This document shows positions 22,439 through 34,400 of a stretch of 64,000 nucleotides of DNA, piece after piece. The stretch spans positions 73,531,642 to 73,595,641 of the forward strand of contig CM049306.1 in assembly GCA_026874595.1 (NCBI GenBank), given 5' to 3'. Made by a program: the position numbers and the translations under genes. The stretch's first letter is position 1; each line of letters begins with the position of its first letter. The notes under the pieces are model-generated. The model made no database searches. It worked only from the letters and a program-made list of their open reading frames with translations, and was not told where the DNA came from. Source of the stretch: Sipunculus nudus (taxonomy: Eukaryota > Annelida > Sipuncula > Golfingiida > Sipunculidae).

Positions 22439-25400
22439 ATGGCTACCGCTCTTCATTTCACACGGGAAACGCCTCCAGATTCAGTGTTTTCTGATATTCA
22501 GACATTGAATAAATTTCAGCCTGAGGTAAGATGTTCATATTTTGAATTGATCTGCAAATATGCATCACTGTTAAACTGTAAAATGAGATGTGTATTACAA
22601 AAATAACAGTCACAGAATGCCCAGCTTCAGTGATCACTGTCATGAGACAAGGGACATGAGGGCAAGTCATAAGACCTCAGGGAGCCACTATAGAACGCGG
22701 GCTTCGCTTCTATTGAGGAACATAAAATAAAATTGTCTCCTCTCATTCCCTATTTTAACTCCTACTTTTCCCTGTAGATGTCCCTACACTCAACTCTTCT
22801 AACATAAACAAGTACTAATCAGAAGTCGCCTGAATCGGGAATCGAACCTACAATCTCTAGACTAGGAGTAGGAGCCTTACACGCTACTAATTGAGCCGTG
22901 AAGACGAGATTCCAGCAGGAGCAAGTTTTGTTCATTTATATCTGCGATTGAAGAGGCATCTATCGCGAAAATGGGAAACCATTTACTATTTTAACAGGAA
23001 AATTAAGCTTTAGGTGGGGGCTCCGCCCCCACACCCCTGTTCAGACGGGGAACCCAGGTTCCCCGGACCCCTCCTCCTCTAATATAATAAACTCCAGCTA
23101 TGAGCAAAATTGAATACGGAATTCTTAGGAAAATTATATGTATGGTTACTATGGGCCTTTTCCAGGAAACAATTTATTATGCGACACTTGTTGTACCGGC
23201 CGTAGGCTGAAGCCTGGTTCCTATAGTTCTGCCGACCTCAGTTGGTCTCTCCTGTAGCTACAGTTTGTACCGCTTGACCATGGTTTGCATGGATAGCGCT
23301 ACAGGGTATTCCTTTTGAGAGTTTATCTTACGCTACAAATCATTAGACGGATATGTCCAAAGAGAGAACACATTCCTTGTGTAACAGGAAGAAACCAAAT
23401 AACCCAATAGTCAATACAAATTCATAATATAAACTACTGTAATGTCTACTTGAATTCGTACAGGAAAAAATAATTATTTTTCTCAGTGTGCTAATTATTA
23501 TATGTAAAATATGAAAAATTAGAATATTGCAGGAGAGAAGATCGTCAGACACCTGAGAATCGGCGGTGGGCGATAATAGAGGATGTACGGCAACCCTCAT
23601 GTTAATTATTATTTAACACTTGTTTGGGAATATATGTGAGCGCTGCTGGTGACGAAAAAGATATCCATTATATCCTGTAACTGGCATTTTATAAACCATA
23701 TATATATATAATATACAGGGTTTTAGCCGCGCCGGTCGGGGGTAACCGCCGGGGACGACCTGTACTGCCAGCCGGAACAAACTAAACATTTGTAACCCAA
23801 CCCACAGACCGGCACAAAAGATCATATAGATCGTCAACAAAATCCAGCTACCGGCAATGGAACTACAGTAATCTATTACCCCAAACTGTTAAATTTGTAC
23901 CTCATTAGTATGTTTACAATTTTATTTGATCACGGCTATGGTGCAAACAAAATTGACAGGAGTCACTGATCACCTTAATATTACACATCAAATAAATTAT
24001 TGGTAAACAAACAAGCAACGATCGGTTTCACAGTTTGGACATGAAAGGAAAACATCATTAGCAAGGGTCTCTCACGGCGTACATCGGTGCGTAGCATCAT
24101 TAGCGGTAAGAAAATGGGCTATTGTTTTGTAATAATTCATGGCAACATTTAATTCATTTACTTACATATTTGTATGGATTTCAAAATACGTCCTCAGAAA
24201 AGCAATGGTGATTTTCTCAGGGCGTTAATGAAATTTATTCCGGGTGCCACCTGGCGGCAAGTGAACTTATTACAGCCGTGGATATGTAATCTCACCAGAT
24301 TTATTTATATATTTCAATAAATCAAATGTTTATTTTACACGTTTTTTAATTCCAGTGGAAAGAAAAAAATGAAAAATATATGGTTATCATATTTCTAAAT
24401 TGAGACGGGTAATAACATAAAAGGGGAAAAAAGTGACAGGTTAGAACCAGGGGAATAAGGTTAACATTCTAACCGTGCATGCGCCTCTATCCAATTGGCC
24501 ACAAAGTCAACGCGTCACAAGCAAGTTTTTATTTGGGAGATTCTAATAAGATTCATACAGCGGGGTAAAAAAAATAAATTATTTCACGGACATTACCGGG
24601 ATTTATCAAATAAAAACTCTAGAAGACAGCGGTATATCCTTTGTAGCTGCGGTTCAAAGCAATCTGACGATCTCCATTTAACCTTTGATGTCTTGCAGCA
24701 CCAGGTCATGCCTGTGATCAGTGGTCCGTGCGAGGTTTGTCCCGAGTGGATTACCAGTATTTGATCATCAGCTAATGTGATTTTTGTCCCAGTTACAAAT
24801 CCTTCTTATTCTATCATTAAGTAAACAATATATTATCGATTAAAATACATTTTTTACCTCGAGTTCTATTGTTCAAATCACATTCATGTTGTAACAAGTC
24901 TGAAGCAAAGATGGCCCATCGGTATCAGTTGAGTGACAGTTTTTCCTGTTTACAAACATGAAGTCGCAAATCTGATAAAATTGTTCCGATAAATTATCAT
25001 GTTACTGTCACGCACTAGGACATAAAGATGTCTTGTTATCAGGTGAACAGCATCGACATTTAATTCATCTCAGCATGCAAAGCCATTTTAATCATAGCAA
25101 CATATATGGTTCATACGGACCGCCGGTGGTCACCGGCAATAGCTAATATCGGCAACGTATGTTGGTGTACGAAATCATATATGTATTATAGAAAAATATG
25201 TTTCAGGAAATTTTTAGTGTGCGAACTAATGAAAGATACGAACTAATGTAGACATTACGGTAGCTCAATTTAATCGGACTCAATATTATTAGGCCCTGCC
25301 ATATATTGAGTCCAATAGCCATACAGTGATAGTTTCTACAATATAAGCCTCAGACTACACGCCACCCAATGCCCTTGTCACCTATATCAACAGGTGTTTA

Positions 25401-28400
25401 TTACCCTGTGCGTGCAGTCATTCTTAAGCGCCGGGCCCGTTGAAACAAAATGTAACAATCACTCGAGTCAGCGATGCTATCAGTGAGGTCATCAAATGCA
25501 CCTGTAAACTTGACTGTTCTTCCCTGCCCCTCCTAAACTATCTGACATGCCTTTGGTTAAATAGTCAGTAAATGTTTGAAAATGATGATCCAAGTTTGAT
25601 TTTAGTTGCTATCGAAACCATGAAACACATACTTATTGATGTTAAAATGGTAAAATCCTGTGTTTTGTTGTTTGGCAGTAAACAGGCAGTCAAAGAAGAT
25701 GCAACAGATCCGTTGCATCTTCCGTGGCTTATATTATAGAAACTCTCATTGTATGGCTATCGGACTCAATATATGGCAGGGCCTAATAATGTTGAGTCCG
25801 ATTCAATCGGGCTAAATATAAACAGCATTCATAATAATTATCATTATTAATAATACAGATGACATGTTTAGACTCCATTGTGACAAAAATTACCTAATTT
25901 ATGTTTGCTGTCAGTGTTTCATATGAGCTTTATCAGTGTTTGTATGCTTTTTATTTCAGCAATTCCAGCAGCTTTCACAGATAGTGTTTGAGTTTTTGTC
26001 AGAACCATCCAAGGTGGGTAGAACACAAATTGTAAACAATTGTAATCTGGATCGCATTTATTAACTCCCTCCTGTATTTATAAAGATAGTTTTACTTGAT
26101 TCATAAGCACCTATTCATTTCAGCAACTTCAGGCAGATATAATATTTTAGCACTAGAATGATCCAAATATCAAATGAATTATTTTACAGTCTGAGTAATT
26201 CATAATTTTATTTCATACAAAACACAGTCCCTGGATCAGAGAAGACAATACTTAACCATTTCTTTTACTATTACTATTTTCTGATGTGAAGAGTATTTTA
26301 TGTTTCTGTGTAACAGTCGTCCAGCTTGCTCGGTCAGCTAGATGAATTTGCAGCACAGCAGGGAGTCAGTGCTTCAGCTTTGAAAAATGTCTTCAAAAGT
26401 TTGCTCACTGTGCCCCAAGGTACGGACAAATCACTAAGAACATGTTATAAAAAAATATCCACTGAAAAAAATTGCTCTATGGACTCAACTCTCCGGCAGA
26501 GGACCAGTTCCTTGGATTCCTTAAAAGAATCCTTAAATGTATGGAAAACGCACTAAATTTGTGTTGATGATATGCACCATTTTAAGAATTTAAATAAAAT
26601 TGTGTATTTTCTTTGCAAGCTTGCAAAATTCCATGTGATGAGCTTGGACCTACGAACTATAGAAAAAGTTTCAAAATTTACCCACATATGCCATTTGTTT
26701 TGTTCCCATAGTCCACAGAACAATAAATTTTTTTGTGTGGTCTTCACAAAAGTTAAAATAAAGTTTTTGTTGATGAACTGAAAGTATCATTTAAATGTTT
26801 TAAGCCATCAAAGTTTTGATCGAATTTACTGTCTACAAGCTGACATGCATATAGTTTAATTGACAGGATTTAAAGGATTATATTACATTAAACAACAGCA
26901 AATTTAACAACACAGGTGCACAGATGGATTCACATTATTAAACAACAAATCTATGATTTTCGATTGTATGCTTCTTTCAGGGGCCCTGAAAAACAGCCTA
27001 AGCCCAGAACAGCTGAAAGCAGATTTAGAAACATTAGGTAAGCAGTTGAGCTTTAATCATGGTGTGGATATAATTTTCTTTGTATGTTTTGAATGTTTAG
27101 AGTCAAAGTGGTGCGAGGCTGTTACCAGATCTCTTAGTATTCTCTCATTATTTCATCACACATTAAACATTATAAGGTATAATGTTAAATGATGGAAGGT
27201 CTTACTGTCCTACTAGTGTTTCCTGTCTATAAAGGCCTAAAATTTTGAGTCTATTTAGAGGCAGTTATGACATTTTGATGTAAGAGAGACTGAAAAGAAG
27301 GCTACTGAATGGTGTTAGCACAACTAGCTAGCTCTTCTGGAAAACTTTGATGCTAAATTCTGATATACCTGGTCAGACTGGAATAGGTACAAGGAAGTAA
27401 TAGGTCTATGGCCTCTTATTTTCTCACAGCTCTAGCCAGAGTGACATGAAATCAAAATGCCACTGACACTTACTCTCAAATCAGAGACTACACCATATCT
27501 TTTGTATTAGAAAGGTTGGCAAAATTAATTTGGGTAATATCTGTAGAATTTCAACAAACTGTTTGTGCTGCAACTACACTGGATAGGTGTTGAGACAGCA
27601 GTTTCCGCTGATCAGATTAGGTAAATGTGATCTGGCTGTTAGTAAACAAGTCCTGTTGAAGCCATAGGCGTTTGTTCACAGCTGTTAACCCCTATTTACA
27701 TTTATAGGATCATGTGACCTGTATTGACTGGGTTATGACTATTGGTATTAAAATCTCATTCTTGAAAAAAAACTTTTATGATGTCTGGCAATGATCTTCT
27801 GAAGCAGGGAAAATATTTAATTTTATCATTTATCATAGGATATATTGGTTTTTAATATAAGTAGAATTCATAAAATTGGAAATCTTCAATTTCATCATAT
27901 CTTGACAATATATTTTCCAATTCATTTCAGGTCTCTCAGAGGACAAATCAACGTACTTCTGTCAGTTGGTGAGAATCATTCAGTCCTTTCGGCTTTTTCA
28001 AACATAAGATGCATTTCATGTTTTGCCGTTAACTACACCAGATGTACAGATGAGTCTGTTTATGCATCAGCTATTACTTTTTAGTGAACCTGTGAGCTTA
28101 TGCGATGGTGCGTTGTCGTCCGTCCTGTGTCCTGCGTCGTACATCATGCGTCGTCTGTACGTTAACCATAGCTATCTCAAAAACCGCAGGAGCTAGCATC
28201 ACCAAAGTTTTTGCAAATAGTCAGTCATCCAAAAAACTATATTGGATTTCGTTTATTTTTTTTTTCTTACTGCATTTTCTTAGATTTTATAAGAAAAAAG
28301 CTAAAAAAGCTTTAAAAATCTTCTTCTCCGAAACTGTCCAGCCAAATTGTCCTATATTTCACAGAAATGAACCATGGAACAATCTCTCTCAAGTTTATTC

Positions 28401-31400
28401 GAATGTTTCCAGTTCGCAGATTTTTGGCTGAGTTAAAGGTAGTTGAACTTTGTCATCTGACCAAAAAAGCATTTTAAAATTTAAATCTCAGAAACGGCTT
28501 GAGCTATCATCACCAAATATTATGCCAATGTTGGTCACATAGGTCATATCTGAAATTGAGCCACCTGCATCGGCTTTTTTGTACGGGGTCATCAGTGCCT
28601 GTATCGCACTGAGGGCTACAAAAAACTTTTTCTCAGAAAACATATGGCCAAAATGTTTAATATCGCACAGAAATGATCCTAGGGTAGTGCTTTCTGAAGT
28701 TTGTTCAAATGGTCTCTCTTCAGTGACTTTTGGCTAAGTTAAGGGAAGCTGAATTTAGTCATATGCCATAACAGCCCATTTTAGTTCAGTGGCTACAAAG
28801 ATCTTCTTCTCAAAACCCACTGGGCCAATTTCTTAAATCTAACACATTAATTATCCTCAGATGTTGATAATTCAAATTTGTTGAAGTGGTTTTGGTTCAG
28901 TGCTTTTTGGCTGAGTTACGGGAAGCTGAACTTTGCCAGTTTGTTGTATCTTCCTATATGATTTATAAACCTTCGAAACTATTTTGGACTGTTGCCTCTG
29001 AAGCCAGTTAGTTAAATATTTTACAAGAATAATCCCTACAATAATTCTTATAATAATTGTTATCAATGGTTCCACATGAATGATTTTTGGCTAAATTATG
29101 GAGATTGAATTGAGTTATTTTACTATATATATTAGCTGTGTGATGCTGTTACATCTAGCCTGGCACCGGTTTATCAGCATCTATTACATCATGCCATTAG
29201 ACATTTAGATTTCAGGTTATCTTTGGTTAATATTGACAAGAAAGTTTTTTTAAAAGCTTTTAAAAAATTAAATTTAGGATTTAAGTTATTCATCATACCA
29301 GGCAATGGGATATTCATGGATATTCAGCTCTCTGTGGCTATATAAATACAGCTGTACATGGATTATAAATTATTGGTATTCCTACTTACCTACTTAACCT
29401 AGTTCAAGAATTTGCTATCAATGAGATATATCTGTATTTTAATTTTGCATTCAGTATGCTTCTGTAATAATTTTACATGTATTCCTGATTTCTTTTTTAG
29501 CTCAGCTGACTGTAAGTCATCTGAGCTATAGCAATCACCATTTGTCCGTCTGTCTGTCTGTCCGTCCGTCCGTTAACCTGTCACAAATCGTAACCGCTGG
29601 ACCTAGAAACTTGTAACTTTATATTCTGAGAGACCTATGAAAAATCTCCTGGGAAACCAGAATTTAGGTCTCTGTTACCCATATCCTTCGAGCTATGGGG
29701 CCCCAAAGTACCCCCCCAGAATAGTCAAAAATTTCATACAAAAACTTCAATATCTCATTAACTACATCACTGATGGTCATGATTTTTGGCATACATATTG
29801 ATCATGAGATGTTCCATCAGTTCCTGCAGACTGGTGGCGCCACCTGTATTTTTCCATTTTTAACGAATTTTTTTCTCTATTTTTATACCTTTAAAAATGT
29901 GAACATCTGTAAACAGGGCACAAATCGTAAAGACTAGACCTAGAATCTTCATTCTTGACACAGTGAGAGACCTATGAAAAGTCTCCATGGAAACCAGAAA
30001 TTAGGTCTCTGTTACCCATATCCTTCAAGCTATGGGGCCCCAAAGTACCCCCCAAAGAATAGTGAAAAATTTCATACAAAAACTTCAATATCTCATTAAC
30101 TACATCACTGATGGTCATGATTTTTGGCATACATATTGATCATGAGATGTTACATCAGTCCTGCAGACTGGTGGCACCATCTGTATTTTTCGATTTTTTA
30201 CAAATTGTTTTCTCTATTTTTAAACCTTTAAAAATTTTAACATCTGTTAACAGGGTACAAATCATAATGACAAGACCTAGAATCTTCATTCTTGACACAT
30301 TGAGAGACCTATGAAAAGTCTCCATGGAAACCAGAAATTAGGTCTCTGTTACCCATGTCCTTCAAGCTATGGGGCCCCAAAGTACCCCCCCCCCCCCCAG
30401 AATAGTCAAAAATTCCATACAAAAACTTCAACATCTCATTAACTACATCACTGATGGTCATGATTTTTGGAATACATATGGATCATTGAGTGTTTCATCA
30501 GTTTCTGCAGACTGGTGGCACCATCTGTATTTGTTCGGGTGTTTTTACGAATGTTTTTCTCAATTTTTGAGACCTTTAAAGATATGAACATCTGTTAACA
30601 GGGCACAAATCATAACAACTGGACCAAGAATCTTCATTCTTGACACAAGGGAGACCCATGAAAAGTCTCCATGGAAATCTGAAATTAGGTCTCTGTTACC
30701 CATATCCTTTGAGCTGTGGGGCTCCAACTTACCCCCCCCCCCCCCCCCCAGAATAATGGAAAATTTGATAAAAAAAAAACTGCAATATCTGAATAACTAC
30801 ATTTCCTGATTATCATGATTTTTAGCATACATATTGATCAAGAGGTGTTTAATCAGTTCCTGCAGACTGGGTGCGCCACCTCTATTTTTTTTCAAATTTT
30901 TAGGAATTTTTTTCTCTGGTTTTTTAGACCTTAAAAGATGTTGTTAAATGTCAACAGGGTACAAATAGAAACAACTGGGCCTAGTTTCTTCATTCTTTTA
31001 ATGCAAGGAGGCCCATGAAAAGTGTCTGTGAAAACCTGAAATTAGGTCTCTGTTTCCCATATCCTTCAAGCTATAGGACTCCGAAGTATCCCTCAGAATA
31101 ATGGACAATTTGATACAAAAGCTGAAGTATCTGAACAACTGATGCAGAGATCACCATGATTCTTTGCATGGATATTGATCATTGAGTGTTTTATCAGTTT
31201 CTGCAGACTGGTGGTGCCACCTGTATTTTATTCAATTTTTCGAATTATTTTTTATTTTTGAGACTTTTAAGGATGCTGTCATCTGTTAATGTGGCACAAA
31301 TTGGAACAACTGGACCTAGAATCTTCATTCTTGTCATGCAAGGAGGGCCATGAAAGTGTCTGTGGAAACCTGAAATTAGGTCTCTGTTACCCATATCCTT

Positions 31401-34400
31401 CAAGCTATAGGACTCTGAAGTATCCCTCAGAATAATGAACAATTTGATACAAAAGCTGAAGTATCTGAACAACTCATGCAGAGATCACCATGATTCTTTG
31501 CATGCATATTGACCATTAAGTGTTTTTGTTATTTTCTGCAGACTGGTGGAGGCACCTTTATTTTTTTTAAAGTTTACGCATTTTTCTCTATTTTTGAGAT
31601 ATATAAATACAGACACAATCTTGGCCTGTTGGTTAATCTGTTTGATGCTTCAGTTGAATGGGTATATACTACCATTCAGATGATAAAATTTCCTTTTGCG
31701 AATCACTTCCCAGTCAGCTGAGCGTCATGACCCATGGGTCACTTGTTATAAAAAGTCAGCTGTAAAGCATTTTGTATTGGGAAAATTAATTTCAAAGTTA
31801 TTTCAAGTAGGGACCACTTAACTTTTGTGTACAGATGGCAGCACTTGGTTTTCCCTTGGCAGATTGCCAGTGCCTTGATGTTGGCCATTAGCCAAGATGA
31901 TGTCAGCTCTATAAATAGTTTTGGCACAGTGCCTGGATTGGAAGAAGTGCAGCCAGGTATAGGTCAAGAGTTCACTCAGTGCAGTAGCTGCATTCTGTTT
32001 ATAGCTTTGGCAGACTGCTCACTGCATCAGATTTGGTACAAAGTTCAGCATTGATCTATTTATAGCTTTGGCAGACTGCCAACTGTGTCAGATTATGCAA
32101 CAGGTCAAGAGTTTTCTCAGTGCAGCCAAGTACAGGTCAAAAGTTCACTCAGTCTAGCCAGGTGCAGGTCAAGAGTTCACTCGATGCATTAGCTTGAGGC
32201 AGCAAATTGTCACAGTTCACTCTTAGGCAACTACCTTACTCACCTAAGCCTCGTCAGCCCATTGCATCAAACTCTGGGGAAGTTTGATGTATTGGCCTGA
32301 TATTTTGACCTGTCTATGTGTTTTTGATGGTATTCTCATTTACAAGCAGGTGGTGCCGCCTACATTGACTTTTGCAGTGTATGCGCCTGCTTATTTCTAC
32401 AGAGGAATTTGATACATCAGCGTAAAATTTGGCATGTTTATACATATTGGGTAGCTTTATAGTGTACAAGAATAGTGGCGCCACCTACAATAATTTTTGC
32501 ACAGTGAATGGCCCTGCTTATTTCACAGGAGGGGTTTGACATATCAGTCTGACATTGGGAGTATGTATATATCTCTTTGTTGTATACAAGACTGGTGGTG
32601 CCAGCTACAATCATTGTATCAGCCAAAACAGAGTTTTTTGGATACTATGTTCTCAGTCAGACGCTTCTGCCGCTGCGACCGCCACTGCCGCATAGGTTTC
32701 CTGAGAACTCCTCCATCACCACTGGGCAGAATTTTTTTTTATATTCGGAATTATGATCGGGTCACATGTAAACTGCTGCGCCCTAATTTTTGGTTGACCT
32801 CTGACCTTTCCTCTCTTCCCAGCGTCCATTTGTGCGTCTGTTTCCAAACATAAACCCACAGATCTCGGGAACCATTTGACCAGTTGGGCCAAAATTTTGC
32901 ATGTGTATAGATCTCCCATAGCTCTTTATCATACATAAAAAAGGTGGCGCCACCTGCAACCATTTTTGCCCAGCATCCATTTGTTCATCTGCCTTGGGAT
33001 AAAATTACTCATATCTCGGCAGTGGTTTGACTTATCCACCTGAAATTTTGCAGGTTTATACATCCTTGACAGCTTTCTTGATTTTATGACAGGTGGCACC
33101 ACCTACATTCACATTTATGCTGCAGACATCACAGCTCATATCTCAGACACCATTTGACAGATTGGGCAAAAATTTTGCATGTTTATAGATCTCACATAGC
33201 TCTTTATCATGCGCAAAACTGGTAGCGCCACCTGCAACCATTTTTGCACAGCGTCCGTCTGTTTGTTTGCTGTGGGATAAAATCACATATATCTCGGCAG
33301 TGGTTTGACATAACTGCCTAAAATTTTGCAGGTTTATACATCTTGGATAGCTTTCTGGATTTTGTGGCAGGTGGCGCCACCTACATTCATGTATACGCTG
33401 CAGACATTCAGGCTTATATCTCAGGATTGGTTTGACATATCCCCCTAAAGTTTTGCATGTGTATAGATCTCACATAGCATTTCATCATGTGCAAAACTGG
33501 TGGCGCCACCTGCAACCATTTTTGCACAGCGTGCATTTGTTCATCTGCCTTTGGATAAAATTACTCATGTCTTGGCAGTGGTTTGACTTATCCACTTGAA
33601 ATTTTGCAGCTTTATATATCCTTGACAGCTTTCTTGATTTTATGACAGGTGGCGCCACCTACATTCAAATTTATGCTGCAGACATCCAAGCTCATATCTC
33701 GGGAACTATTGATTTTTTTGAAACTTTGCATGTTTATAGATCTCGCGTAGCTCTTTATCATACGCAAAACTGGTTGCGCCACCTGCAACCATTTTTGCAC
33801 AGCGTTTGTCCATTTGTTTGCCTTGGGATAAAATTATAACTTGGCAGTGGTTTCACATGTCTGCCTAAAATTTTGCAGGTTTATACCTCTTGGATAGCTT
33901 TCTGGATTTTGTGGCAGGTGGCACCACCTTCATTTATGTATATGCTGCAGACATTCAGGCTTATATCTCAGGACTGGTTTGACATATCCCCCTGAAATTT
34001 TGCATGTTTATAGATCTCACATAGCATTTCATCATAGGCAAAACTGGTGGCGCCACCTGCAACCATTTTTGCACAGCGTCCATTTGTTCATCTGCCTTGG
34101 GATAAAATTACTCATATCTCGGCAGTGGTTTGACTTATACACCTGAAATTTTGCAGGTTTGTACATCCTTGACAGCTTTCTTGATTTTATGACAGGTGGT
34201 GCCACCTATATTCACATTTATGCTGCAGACATCCAAGCTTATATCTCAGGAACCATTTGACAGATTAGGCCAAAATTTTGCATGTATATAGATCTTGCAT
34301 AGCTCTTTATCATACGAAAAACTGGTGGCGCCACCTGACACCATTTTTGCACAGCATTCATCTGTTTGTTTGCCGTGGGATAAAATCACTTAAATCTCGG

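Larger units (their letters stand above)
22526..25959 (+). other. COMMD7 intron 1, with a decayed tRNA and a MITE
   Basis: Donor GTAAGA, acceptor TTATTTCAG, phase 0. Besides the elements listed separately (22832-22910, 23013-23072, 25272-25803), there is a second tRNA-like stretch on the minus strand near 24430-24505 (TGGCCAATTGGATAGAGGCG then GGTTCTAACC). Nothing coding is supported in it. Confidence 0.7.
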
